Assembly: GCA_021741155.1 (NCBI GenBank)
Contig: JAIOYP010000011.1
Location: 1 to 64,000 of the forward strand
Length of the DNA stretch: 64,000 bases
From: Flavobacteriales bacterium
GTDB lineage: Bacteria > Bacteroidota > Bacteroidia > UBA10329
Reading direction: 5' to 3'
Shown: positions 55,593-64,000 of the stretch, piece by piece
Position numbering within the stretch: the stretch's first letter is position 1
How the letters are laid out: the number at the start of each line of letters is the position of its first letter
The notes under the pieces: generated by a model
What the model saw: only the letters and a program-made list of their open reading frames with translations
What the model was told of the DNA's origin: nothing
Database searches by the model: none
Translations under genes and position numbers: made by a program

Positions 55593-57938
55593 ATGAAAAA
55601 GAACATTATTGCAAAATATATACTCAGTAAGAAGTACTGGTTTGTTCATTTTATAGCGGTTTCGCTCATGTCAATCTTTGGATTGCTATTCATGACGCAA
55701 GACGTTTACGACACCGCTCCACCTATTCCTAATTATACCACGCAAGAAGGGGAGGTTCTTATCTCTAAGGAGAAGATCATGCGTGGGCAAAAAATATTTC
55801 ATGCCAGAGGACTTATGAATTATGGCTCCTTTTGGGGAGATGGAGCTGAAAGAGGGCCAGACTACACCGCTGAGGCTTTACATCTTATGGGTCTTGGCAT
55901 GCAAGAATTCTATGTAAATCAAGACCAATTAGGAACTGTAACTAAGGGCAATTCGATACATACTTGGGAGTTTGATATCCCTGATGATAGCAAGTTGGCA
56001 GTTGAAGCAAGGGTTAAAAAAGAGATTAAAATAAACAACTACACTGAACAAGGAGACAAGGTTGTTATTTCTAAGGCTCAAGAACACGCATTCAAATACA
56101 TCGAATACTATTATACACAGATATACTCTAACGAGACCTGGCCTGATGCCATGAAACCAGTTGGTTTTATTTCAGATGAACAGGAGATGAAAGACCTGTC
56201 GGCCTTCTTTATTTGGGGTGCATGGGTAGCAGTAACCAATAGAGTGGATGAAAACCATAGTTATACTCAAAACTGGCCTTATGATGAGTCGGTTGGAAAT
56301 GTGGCAACCTCTAATGTCTTGGTCATTAGTTTTTTGTCGATTGGGCTACTGTTTTTAGGTGTTATGATTATACTTTATCTGTATGGAGCCATCAAAGAAT
56401 TGCCTGGTGATCCTTTAAAGATAAAAAGTGCGGATAGAATTCTAACTACTAATGACCTAGAGGGGGATATTGTAAGGCCGACCCAAAAGAGTACCTACAA
56501 GTTTTTTGTATTCAGCATTCTACTGTTTGTTGCGCAAGTTACCGTTGGAATTTTGATGAGTATGGACTTCAGCTCACCATTTGCAGGCAAGATTTATAAT
56601 ATCTCACCTTTTAATTTGCTTAGATCATTCCATACGTTCCTACAGATTTATTGGTTTTTCTTAATGTGGATTGGTTATACCATCTTCTTCTTACCAAGAT
56701 TTCACACACCTCCTAAATATCAACAACTATTAATCAATGTATTATTTGGCACAACACTATTTATTGGTGTGTTTGGAGGAATTGGAATTATACTTGGGCA
56801 ACTAGGAATTTTAAAAGGAGATATGGCCATTTGGTTTGGCTCTCAAGGTTGGGAGTTTATGGAGCCAGGGCGATTCTTCTTCTTTGTTCTATTGTTCGCT
56901 TTTACACTATGGATTTTCATTATCTATAGAGGTGTAAAACCATGGGTAACACTTAAAACATTCTGGTCTTTGCCCGCTTGGATTTTATGGGGGTCAGGCA
57001 TAATGGTCTTCTTCCTATACTTTGGTATGTTCGCCACCACCGATACCAATTGGGCAGTTGCAGATTATTGGAGATGGATGGTTGTGCACATGTGGGTTGA
57101 AGTAACTTTCGAAGTATTCACTACCGTTATCGTAGGATACATTTTGGTACAACTAGGTTTTGTTTCTAGAGCCATGGCTGAAAAGGTTATTTATCTGGGA
57201 GTTATTCTATTCCTCATTACAGCAACAATAGGTGTTGCCCATAATTTCTATTGGATAGCTAAATCCACAACGATTATTGCTTTGGGTAGCGCATTCAGTA
57301 CACTTCAAGTGCTGCCTCTACTCCTACTGACCTTTGATGCTTACAAAATGAGAAGAGATGGAGGTCTGGCACTTATTCAACACCAGAAGGGGCATCAAAA
57401 ACATCTTATGGATGGTGTTTGGTTATTCGTCTTGGCAGTCAATTTCTGGAACATTTTTGGAGCGGGGGTTTTTGGTTCAATGCTCAACCTACCAATAATA
57501 AACTACTATGAACATGCAACGAGCTTTACCCACGCTCATGCACATTTGGCCATGTTTGGAGTTAAGGGCAATGTTTCATTGGCAGGAATGCTATTTGTAA
57601 TGCATCATTTAGTAGATGCCAAATACTGGAGCGCTAAACTGGTGAAATGGTCTTTTTATGCATTAAATGGAGGAATTACATTGATGGTACTTATAGATCT
57701 GTTGCCACTAGGTGTAGTCCAAGTAGTTGAAGTTATGGATAGTGGTTTATGGTATGCAAGAAGTAACGAGTTTATTACAAGCACCACATTCCAGATATTT
57801 AGCAATTTACGCTCTATTGGAGGGACATTATTCTTTGCTGGGGTTCTTATGATATCCTGGTTTGTTATCAGCAGAAGTGTTAGACTGAAAAGCGATAATG
57901 ATAATGTGGATGAAAACGATTTCGTAGAGGGGAATTGA
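55593..57938 (+). CDS. norZ: quinol-dependent nitric oxide reductase (qNOR), copy 2
   Basis: 781 residues, starting MKKNIIAKYILSKKYW. Same domain plan as copy 1: MTQDVYDTAPPIPNY, GQKIFHARGLMNYGSFWGDGA, ERGPDYTAEALH, HTFLQIYWF, HMWVEVTFEVFTTVIVG, HNFYWIAK and HAHAHLAMFGVKGN. It is clearly diverged from copy 1 and its codons are noticeably richer in A/T, so it is unlikely to be a recent tandem duplicate and may have been acquired separately. Confidence 0.92.
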   Translation: MKKNIIAKYILSKKYWFVHFIAVSLMSIFGLLFMTQDVYDTAPPIPNYTTQEGEVLISKEKIMRGQKIFHARGLMNYGSFWGDGAERGPDYTAEALHLMGLGMQEFYVNQDQLGTVTKGNSIHTWEFDIPDDSKLAVEARVKKEIKINNYTEQGDKVVISKAQEHAFKYIEYYYTQIYSNETWPDAMKPVGFISDEQEMKDLSAFFIWGAWVAVTNRVDENHSYTQNWPYDESVGNVATSNVLVISFLSIGLLFLGVMIILYLYGAIKELPGDPLKIKSADRILTTNDLEGDIVRPTQKSTYKFFVFSILLFVAQVTVGILMSMDFSSPFAGKIYNISPFNLLRSFHTFLQIYWFFLMWIGYTIFFLPRFHTPPKYQQLLINVLFGTTLFIGVFGGIGIILGQLGILKGDMAIWFGSQGWEFMEPGRFFFFVLLFAFTLWIFIIYRGVKPWVTLKTFWSLPAWILWGSGIMVFFLYFGMFATTDTNWAVADYWRWMVVHMWVEVTFEVFTTVIVGYILVQLGFVSRAMAEKVIYLGVILFLITATIGVAHNFYWIAKSTTIIALGSAFSTLQVLPLLLLTFDAYKMRRDGGLALIQHQKGHQKHLMDGVWLFVLAVNFWNIFGAGVFGSMLNLPIINYYEHATSFTHAHAHLAMFGVKGNVSLAGMLFVMHHLVDAKYWSAKLVKWSFYALNGGITLMVLIDLLPLGVVQVVEVMDSGLWYARSNEFITSTTFQIFSNLRSIGGTLFFAGVLMISWFVISRSVRLKSDNDNVDENDFVEGN

Positions 57939-58019
57939 TTTTCAAAAGGATAGCAAGGGTAAAACTTGACAGGGCAATCGCTTACCTTCAACCTGTCCAA
58001 TCCATTTAGAATCATATAG

Positions 58020-58508
58020 ATGAAAACATTTATCACCCTACTGGCCTCCATACTGGTACTTTCTTTTTCTTCCTGCGACCTCAACGACACAGATGACAAT
58101 GGCGATTTCTCGCTCTACTTCCGAACACAGATGGATGGCGTGCTTTGGAATGCATCGGTGACACGTGCACGATTCGACAACAATGGCATCGACCCCTATG
58201 TGCATATCGAGGGCGATGGGGCAGCCACCTCCGGGGAATACTTCAGCATAAGCATCCCTCCCATGGTCGCTTCCGATACGACCATTTCAGGGGCCGGGCT
58301 GGCCGGAGTGATAAGTTTTACCCAGAACCTCAACGTCTGGACCTCCACCACAGGAACACTCACCATACATGAAGACCATTTTCAGGGAGGCAGCGGCACA
58401 AAGCACGAATACACAGGAACTTTCTCTGGGACGCTGGTCAACACAAGCAATGGAACTTCCAAGACCCTCGCCAGTGGCGAATTTCTGGTGCAGGGCATCT
58501 TTAACTAA
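58020..58508 (+). CDS. unknown lipoprotein
   Basis: 162 residues. Signal peptide with lipobox SFSSC (Cys about 19). The mature part is a beta-rich domain: FRTQMDGVLWNASVTRARFDNNGIDPYVHIEG ... YFSISIPPMV ... TLTIHEDHF. Such small lipoproteins with an MDG-x-W start are common in Bacteroidota and not assigned. It begins 81 nt after copy 2 of the NO reductase. Confidence 0.65.
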   Translation: MKTFITLLASILVLSFSSCDLNDTDDNGDFSLYFRTQMDGVLWNASVTRARFDNNGIDPYVHIEGDGAATSGEYFSISIPPMVASDTTISGAGLAGVISFTQNLNVWTSTTGTLTIHEDHFQGGSGTKHEYTGTFSGTLVNTSNGTSKTLASGEFLVQGIFN

Positions 58509-58529
58509 TCCGGTCGTTGAGCTGAAGAG

Positions 58530-59972
58530 TTACAGTTCTTTCAGATGCTCCGCCAAGCGATGGGCAAAGGCCATGATGGTGACCTGCGGATTGACACCGG
58601 GCGAATCGGGCAGCACCGAGGCATCGCACACATAAACCCGTTCAGATCCGAACACCTTCAGGTTGCCATCCACCACACGGCCAATGCCCGCTGTTCCCTG
58701 CGGATGAAATCCACTGAGGATGATGTCCGTTCCCTTGATCTTGCTGGCATCTATGGCCTTCAGTTGATCGGCATCTTCGAACTCATTCCTATTTGGGCCC
58801 ACAAAAGGCAATAGCACCCGCTCTGCCCCTGCGGCAAAAAATGCCTCGGCAATGAGTTTCAATCCATCAACCACATCCTTGGCATCTTGGGGATGAATGC
58901 GGTAGCGCAAGGTGGGAAAGTTGGCATGCTGCATCACTTTTCCATGTCCACGGTCGCGCACCATCAGCCCAAAACTGGCCATATCATCATGATGCTTCAT
59001 CCACCAGTTGAAGCGATGTCCGGCAGCCGAAATGATCGGGCCCGTCATGCTCTGTGGCGTATGGATGCCTTCGAGGGTGATGCGCGGCAGTTCGGTTGGC
59101 TTGTAGCCCGTTCCCTGCGGAATGCCGCCTTGCCCATGTTTCAGTCCGGGGAAATGGGCAAAGACCTTATTGGCCGGATGGATCTTGAGATGATCGCCCG
59201 CCTTCCCATAACTACTTCCGATGCGGTTTCTTTTCAGAATACTGGGCGTGTTGAGCGCCCCACCGCTGATGATAAGGGTCCTTGCTTTCAGCTCCTGCTG
59301 TTTCCCATCCTTTTCAATCCTCACGGCAACGTGATCTTTGTTCTCCTTAATGGCAATGGCCTTGGTGCCGATCATCAGTTGCAGTCCGTTTTTCACCGCC
59401 TCTGGTAGATAAGAGATGTCGGTGCTCTGCTTGGCCTTTGTGGGGCAGCAGAAACAGCATAACCCTTTGGCCGTACAGTTTATCGAATTGCGCGGAAGGA
59501 TGAAGGTTTGTTCGTTACGTAGTTTCTGCATTCCCTCATCAAATTTGAGGGCTGATTTGCTGAGCAGCGAGCGATGGGGAACGCACACACTCAATTGCTT
59601 TTCCACCTTCGGAAAATAGGGATTGAGCAACCCATCGCTGAAACCCATCTGCGTTTGCCTGTCCCATTCCTCAAGGCATTCTTGCAATGGCCTCAAACAC
59701 GTGCCCGAATTGATGGCCGTGGTGCCGCCCACTGCCGATCCTGCCAAAACGATGGTGTTGCCACCGTTCACCGAAACAGTGAAACCCTGTGCCATATAAT
59801 ACTTCTCCAAGATTGCCGGTGGCGATGCCGGTCTGAGCAGTTGACCCTGCTCCAACATCACCACATCCCAACCTTTTTTGCAGAGTTCCAAAGCAAGGGG
59901 CGCACCACCTGCACCCGACCCGATGATGATCGCATCGTGCAGTTGCGTGCTATGTTCAGGCGCGGCACTCAT
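58530..59972 (-). CDS. GMC-type FAD oxidoreductase
   Basis: 480 residues from the ATG at 59972, which overlaps the stop of the gene before it (ATGA). FAD motif IIIGSGAGGAPLALELCKKGWDVVMLEQG, VLAGSAVGGTTAINSGTCLRP, GGALNTPSILKRNRIG and the C-terminal catalytic-type GFHPQGTAGIGRVVDGNLKVFGSERVYVCDAS, VNPQVTIMAFAHR. A CCFCC cluster (GLCCFCCPTK) is unusual for the family and could bind a metal or cluster. Likely oxidises an alcohol or sterol-like substrate. Confidence 0.85.
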   Translation of the reverse strand: MSAAPEHSTQLHDAIIIGSGAGGAPLALELCKKGWDVVMLEQGQLLRPASPPAILEKYYMAQGFTVSVNGGNTIVLAGSAVGGTTAINSGTCLRPLQECLEEWDRQTQMGFSDGLLNPYFPKVEKQLSVCVPHRSLLSKSALKFDEGMQKLRNEQTFILPRNSINCTAKGLCCFCCPTKAKQSTDISYLPEAVKNGLQLMIGTKAIAIKENKDHVAVRIEKDGKQQELKARTLIISGGALNTPSILKRNRIGSSYGKAGDHLKIHPANKVFAHFPGLKHGQGGIPQGTGYKPTELPRITLEGIHTPQSMTGPIISAAGHRFNWWMKHHDDMASFGLMVRDRGHGKVMQHANFPTLRYRIHPQDAKDVVDGLKLIAEAFFAAGAERVLLPFVGPNRNEFEDADQLKAIDASKIKGTDIILSGFHPQGTAGIGRVVDGNLKVFGSERVYVCDASVLPDSPGVNPQVTIMAFAHRLAEHLKEL

Positions 59973-60343
59973 TTGACAGTTGCCGCCAATTGTTCGAGCG
60001 GATGGATAAAGTCCCACTTGTAAGGTTCTTCGTCTTGCAAAACCTCCATCAGCGGCAGCGTGGCCATCATTCCTATTCCACGGATGTAGGAGTTGCGGTG
60101 CCGTTTCAGAGCCACCATGAATTGTTCGAATTGTATTTCAGAAAGCTTGGTAGCTCTTCTAAAGGAGAAGAGGACGATGAGCGGGCCGAACCAATTCAGC
60201 ATAAAAACAATCACGGGATAAAGGCGATCAATGGGCTTTGGATAGCGTTTGGCGCGATCCCAAGCCTTTAAGTTGCGTTGCTTTATCTTATCCGAAGGGA
60301 CTTCTGATAAGCGCAACCAGCGTTGGGTGAAAGTGAGTGCCAT
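59969..60343 (-). CDS. small protein partner of GMC oxidoreductase
   Basis: 124 residues. A hydrophobic segment (about 42-62, RLYPVIVFMLNWFGPLIVLF) is followed by a basic stretch (RRATKLSEIQFEQFMVALKRHR). No family recognised. The 4-nt overlap with the GMC gene and 14-nt gap from the AttH-like gene make it part of the same operon. By position it could be a membrane anchor or small subunit of the oxidoreductase. Confidence 0.65.
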   Translation of the reverse strand: MALTFTQRWLRLSEVPSDKIKQRNLKAWDRAKRYPKPIDRLYPVIVFMLNWFGPLIVLFSFRRATKLSEIQFEQFMVALKRHRNSYIRGIGMMATLPLMEVLQDEEPYKWDFIHPLEQLAATVK

Positions 60344-60357
60344 CGGTCATAAACGAC

Positions 60358-61749
60358 TTAAAGATCCACTTTTCGGTCGGGGCGGTTGCGGTTCACCAGT
60401 TCGAAGGCTGCTGTTCCTTTGGCCACAAATTTCTTGGTTTCCTTGGTGCTGTGATCGGTCAGTTCCAGTTCGAGGTCGCTCAACTTGCTATTGTGGCACC
60501 ACAGGTTGCTGTCATCGGTATCGGTGTATTCCACCAAGGCCACCTTTTGGGGCGAAGTGAGCTTTCCTCTCAGGGTCGCTTGTTTGGATGTCGCCTTAAA
60601 TTCCCATTGGCCGTTTCCGAATACCGAATGTGTATTGAGCAGGGTTTTGATGGTGCAGAAAGAATAGCATTTATCGCCTACAAAAAGCACGGTGGATGTC
60701 AAAGGCGGGGTGATCTTTCCGCCCAGCTTTAAGCGTGCCGACAGGCTTTCGAATACGACATGTTCGCTGCCCTCAAAGTTGTTGCAATGCGCCCAGGCCC
60801 ATTCGTTCGCTGTGCTTTTGCCATAGATATGACCGATCATACCCGGACGGTTTTCCACTTTAATGGTGCCCGATGCTGTTTTTATCTCACCCGAAAAACG
60901 CAGGTCCATAAAGCAATTGTTGTAGGTGCTTTTGGCCACACCAAGGGCTTTTACGGATGATGGGACGAACTCAAACCGTTTGCCGTGATCAACAAACGAC
61001 AGATCCCAGCTTACCTCGCCTGCCTCACCGATGGCATTTGCTTCATCCAAATGCTGTTTGCCTAGATGGAACACCTGTTTCTTGCCAATGAACCTTCCCG
61101 CAAGGTCATCATTGGGCAGAATGACGCTGTTGGCCGGGGCAAGTTGGTCCAGCGGCCATGTGTTCTTGCCTGTCACTATCTTCTCCTCCTGAAACAGAAT
61201 GGCCCAGGTGCTTGCTTCCTGCTTCACCCCGTTGAGGGTGGTGTATCTGAACCAAAGGGCGTTGCCCGGAGAAAGGTCGATCTTCCCGAGCCAGACATTG
61301 TAAAATGGAGAAGCAACATCGGTGGGTCGGGCAAAGCCCGGGATGTTTCCCAATTCTTTCTTAGGAAATGTCATGACCAATGTGAGGGCCACAAAGCCAT
61401 CGGCAACGGCACAGGTCAGCCATGCCGATCCGTACAGGGCCGTCAGCCACAGAAACCCCATAACGCTTATCAGTTTGGCGGCAACAATTGTTTTGCAATA
61501 CACGGAATTGGACGGTTCCTTTGCCGATTGCGCAGCCAACAGTGCCAGCGTGCCCATCAACGAAAAGGTAAGCACATGCCAAAGATTGTGTGGCGGTGCG
61601 GTTATGCTGCCCGAAAGACCGAGCATAGCGGCCAGTTGGGTCAAGGTATCTGCCAGTTGTTCGGGAATGAACAGAAAGAGCAAAGCCACAGCAACGAAGA
61701 CAATGCTCCACGCTTTGGCCGTAAGTCGGTAGGTTTTTTCAGATTGCAT
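60358..61749 (-). CDS. membrane protein with AttH/tocopherol-cyclase-like lipocalin domain
   Basis: 463 residues. The first about 140 hold four membrane segments. The rest resembles the paired lipocalin-type domain of AttH, CrtC and tocopherol cyclase proteins: FYNVWLGKIDLSPGNALWFRYTTL, SWDLSF, and GMIGHIYGKSTANEWAWAHCNNF. CrtC hydrates carotenoids, so a terpenoid or other hydrophobic substrate is plausible. First gene of the operon with the GMC oxidoreductase. Fold assigned by motif only. Confidence 0.6.
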   Translation of the reverse strand: MQSEKTYRLTAKAWSIVFVAVALLFLFIPEQLADTLTQLAAMLGLSGSITAPPHNLWHVLTFSLMGTLALLAAQSAKEPSNSVYCKTIVAAKLISVMGFLWLTALYGSAWLTCAVADGFVALTLVMTFPKKELGNIPGFARPTDVASPFYNVWLGKIDLSPGNALWFRYTTLNGVKQEASTWAILFQEEKIVTGKNTWPLDQLAPANSVILPNDDLAGRFIGKKQVFHLGKQHLDEANAIGEAGEVSWDLSFVDHGKRFEFVPSSVKALGVAKSTYNNCFMDLRFSGEIKTASGTIKVENRPGMIGHIYGKSTANEWAWAHCNNFEGSEHVVFESLSARLKLGGKITPPLTSTVLFVGDKCYSFCTIKTLLNTHSVFGNGQWEFKATSKQATLRGKLTSPQKVALVEYTDTDDSNLWCHNSKLSDLELELTDHSTKETKKFVAKGTAAFELVNRNRPDRKVDL

Positions 61750-61894
61750 GTCGGGGTGGGAATAGTAAGTGGTTGAAATTAACCTTTTTGCAGCGAGAAC
61801 ATCATAAACTAAGTCGCTGATGGCCCGAAAAGAAAGGTGATTTCCTAGAAAGTGGCAATCAGCCCCAAAAGTTGTGATTCACTAAATAAATGAG

Positions 61895-61970
61895 AGACCC
61901 TTCGTTCCTCAGGGGAACAAACGGATGGCTGCGGAGCCCGCTACTTGCTTCCCTGAGGAACGAAGGGTCT
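61895..61970. repeat. long hairpin, AGACCCTTCGTTCCTCAGGG arms
   Basis: Perfect 20-bp inverted repeat (61895-61914 and 61951-61970) with a 36-nt loop, in the 326-bp divergent-free spacer between two minus-strand genes. Reading across it gives a false frame. The rest of the gap (61750-62075) shows nothing further. Confidence 0.8.
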
Positions 61971-62075
61971 GTTTTCTATAGCCAATTAAGCCCTCAGCCA
62001 TTGGCTAGGCAATCACCAAAAGAAAAGGCCACAATACACCTGCAACACACCGACCCTATGGTTAGTTCCTTCTGC

Positions 62076-64000
62076 CTAAAGGCGAATGCCCACTACCAGC
62101 ACATCATCAGTCTGCTCATTCCCGTTCATCCACTGTTCCAGTTCTTGGCGCACAGCCTCGGCCTGTTCTTGGGTGGGCAGATGCGCTATGTGGGAAAAAA
62201 ATTCGCGCATGGCCCGTTTACCATACTTGCGGTCTGATGGCCCACCAAACTGCGATTGCATGCCGTCTGAAGTGAGATAGATCATGCTGCCCGGCACAAA
62301 GGAGATGTCGATATCGGTGTACTGCTTCTCATAATCAGAGGTGCCGCCACCTATAGAGAATGTACTGCCCCTGTACTCGGCCACCTCGCCACTGGGCGCG
62401 GCCACCCACAGCGGACGATAGGCCCCTGCAAATATCATCTTGCCCTTTTGCACATCTATGTAGCACAGGGCTATATCCATGCCGTCTCGCACCTCGCTCC
62501 TGCCGCCATGGAAGCTTTGCATCATCTGCACCAGTTCTGAGTTAAGCTGATACAGCACCTCCGATGGTGTGCTCAGGCCATGTTCTTTCACGACCCTGTT
62601 GAGCAGGTTGGTAGCAATGACCGACATGAGTGCGCCCGGCACCCCGTGGCCGGTACAGTCCACGGCAGCCACCAACATGCCTTCGGGCAGGCGGTGCCAC
62701 CACAAAAAATCGCCACTTACAATGGAGTGTGGGCTGCTATATAGGAAGGTGTTGGGCATGGCGGCCGCTAGTCCTCGGTATGAAGGCAGCACCGCATCCT
62801 GTATGCGCTTGGCATAAACAATGCTGTCGGTCATATCGCGATTCAGCAACAGGAGCGACTCGGTGCGCTCTGCCACCGTTTTTTCGAGCTGCTCGTTAAT
62901 CTCGTTCAAAGTAACTTCTGCCTGCTTGCGCAGGGTAATGTCGGTGTGCGAAACCACCATGCGGTCGTCCCGGCTGTCGAACCTGAGTGCGCGCATCAGA
63001 AACCATCTTTCGGTATCGGGGGCGTGGCAGGGATACTCGAACGTGAAGATCTGATTGCGCCCTTCCAGCACATCCATCATTCCCTGTAGTGCCTCGGAGG
63101 CCAATGTGTCGCCTCCTTGGGCGGCCATGCGGCAGGTGTGGAAATAGTTGCTGCCTATGCCCACGCGCTCCATGGGTACGGGGCCGTTCTCTTGGGCAAA
63201 ATCCATCCATGCGCGGTTCACAGAGAGAATGATGCCTTCATTGTCGATTACCGCAATGTGGGCACTGAGCGATGCCAGCACTCCCCTATTGAACACCTCG
63301 CTTTGGCGCAATGCCTCCTTCGCCTGCACCCTTGCGCTGATGTCTATGCCCAGCCCTACCACGTGCCTTTCGCCTTCCACATCGAAGGGAATTCCCTTGA
63401 GCAGATAAGGCATCTTGGCTCCATCGGCTCTGCGCAGCAGGCACTCGGCCTCTTGTGATTGGCCCTTCAGCACATTGTAAAAAACGGTGTTCATACGCGG
63501 CAGGTCGGTCTCATCGGCCACCAGATCACCTATGGTCATGCTTTCGGAGGTGGGCACGCGGCCTGCAAACTGCTCAAGGTTGCTGTTCCAGCGCAGCAAC
63601 TTGCCGTGCTTGTCAATGAGATAGAAAAGCCCCGGCAAGCTGTTGATGATGGAGGTGGACAGGTTGCGCTCTCCAACAAGCACCTGCTCGGCCTCCTTGC
63701 GAGCGGTAACATCGCTGAGAAAGGCCAGCGACCCTATCACTTTGCCATCATGGAACCTCGGTGTGGCACTGCCTTCCACCGGCACCCTGCGTCCGTCCTT
63801 TGCAACGAACACGGCTTTCACACCTCCCACGGCCTCCCCGTTAAAGATTCGGCTCAGGCGCAGCCGGCAGTCTTCTACCGACTCCTCTGCAATAAAATCC
63901 CAAACGCTGCAATCGGTGAGGTCATCTTCGGCATAGCCCAGTGTGTTGAGCCATGTCTTGTTGGCAAAGGTCAGCTCCTCTTTTAGCCCGATGCTGAATA
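62076..64000 (-). CDS. PAS-domain SpoIIE-type protein phosphatase, N-terminus beyond the window
   Basis: The frame is open to base 64000, so at least 640 residues are present and the true start lies outside. Four PAS segments are recognisable, with the last starting near EVFNRGVLASLSAHIAVIDN. A coiled coil (EINEQLEKTVAERTESLLLL) and a C-terminal PP2C/SpoIIE serine phosphatase domain follow: DSIVYAKRIQDAVLP, SGDFLWW, VDCTGHGVPGALMS, LYLTSDGMQSQFGG. It senses a small ligand or redox state and dephosphorylates an unknown anti-sigma or regulator protein. Cytoplasmic. Confidence 0.85.
   Translation of the reverse strand, partial: FSIGLKEELTFANKTWLNTLGYAEDDLTDCSVWDFIAEESVEDCRLRLSRIFNGEAVGGVKAVFVAKDGRRVPVEGSATPRFHDGKVIGSLAFLSDVTARKEAEQVLVGERNLSTSIINSLPGLFYLIDKHGKLLRWNSNLEQFAGRVPTSESMTIGDLVADETDLPRMNTVFYNVLKGQSQEAECLLRRADGAKMPYLLKGIPFDVEGERHVVGLGIDISARVQAKEALRQSEVFNRGVLASLSAHIAVIDNEGIILSVNRAWMDFAQENGPVPMERVGIGSNYFHTCRMAAQGGDTLASEALQGMMDVLEGRNQIFTFEYPCHAPDTERWFLMRALRFDSRDDRMVVSHTDITLRKQAEVTLNEINEQLEKTVAERTESLLLLNRDMTDSIVYAKRIQDAVLPSYRGLAAAMPNTFLYSSPHSIVSGDFLWWHRLPEGMLVAAVDCTGHGVPGALMSVIATNLLNRVVKEHGLSTPSEVLYQLNSELVQMMQSFHGGRSEVRDGMDIALCYIDVQKGKMIFAGAYRPLWVAAPSGEVAEYRGSTFSIGGGTSDYEKQYTDIDISFVPGSMIYLTSDGMQSQFGGPSDRKYGKRAMREFFSHIAHLPTQEQAEAVRQELEQWMNGNEQTDDVLVVGIRL

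Noticed and set aside
61890-62237. Plus-strand frame across the 61895-61970 hairpin
   Set aside because: It begins within the long palindrome and continues as a shadow of the PAS-SpoIIE gene end. Repeat-derived translation.

Overview
The window looks like a chromosomal segment of a Bacteroidota bacterium, most likely in or near the Flavobacteriales. The evidence is: two secreted enzymes with the Por/type IX secretion C-terminal sorting domain (25066-26364 and 26619-28982), type B ribosomal protein L31, many TAnnTTTG promoter -7 boxes, an operon of the aryl-polyene/flexirubin pigment type, and many short SusD-like or beta-helix lipoproteins with a Cys lipobox. No replication origin, rRNA operon, CRISPR array or intact insertion sequence was seen. 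The assignment is by reading alone; no database was searched.

Layout. 1-4400: an AT-rich accessory block on the minus strand with four proteins I cannot name plus a strikingly short C-family DNA polymerase (only the palm/fingers core of DnaE). 4551-7000: cvfB-like and rpoN. 7161-11312: rimK, a GTG-overlapping M14-type deacylase, TfoX-N and PhnA proteins and a GT-C-like membrane protein. 11320-12107: a decayed IS4-type transposase. 12311-16269: rpmE2, beta-helix lipoprotein, PECR-like SDR, small lipoprotein, membrane hydroxylase. 16320-19917: clpX, clpP, tig and tRNA-Leu(UAG). 20103-24954: TlpA-like lipoprotein, second hydroxylase, enolase, carA. 25066-28982: secreted GH5 glycosidase and secreted metallophosphatase.

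29086-38914 (minus strand) is a tightly overlapping operon with acyltransferase, thioesterase, ketosynthase, standalone ketosynthase-N domain, ketosynthase, chain-length-factor-like protein (active-site Cys replaced by Gln), NodB deacetylase, metal-binding protein, LolA-like carrier, unknown exported protein, FabZ-like dehydratase and GT2-DUF2062. It is a pigment lipid locus of the aryl-polyene/flexirubin type. A PIN/DUF2281 toxin-antitoxin pair sits inside it. On the other side of an Eco29kI-like restriction-modification pair (39814-41630), plus-strand genes probably of the same locus follow: HTH protein, BtrH-like protein, ABC exporter, two tandem flavin-halogenase-like proteins (46284-49839), and a DUF1702-like protein. 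A HicBA pair between them has a nonsense-mutated toxin.

52961-57938 carries two different quinol nitric oxide reductases. A perfect or near-perfect palindrome ATGAT-N4-ATCAT lies upstream of both and of the second halogenase gene; for the first reductase and the halogenase the spacing to a TAnnTTTG box is identical (21 nt). I infer a CRP/FNR-type, possibly NO-responsive, regulon joining detoxification with the pigment-tailoring gene. 58530-61749 is a GMC oxidoreductase / small protein / AttH-like operon, and the right edge is a PAS-SpoIIE phosphatase running out of the window.
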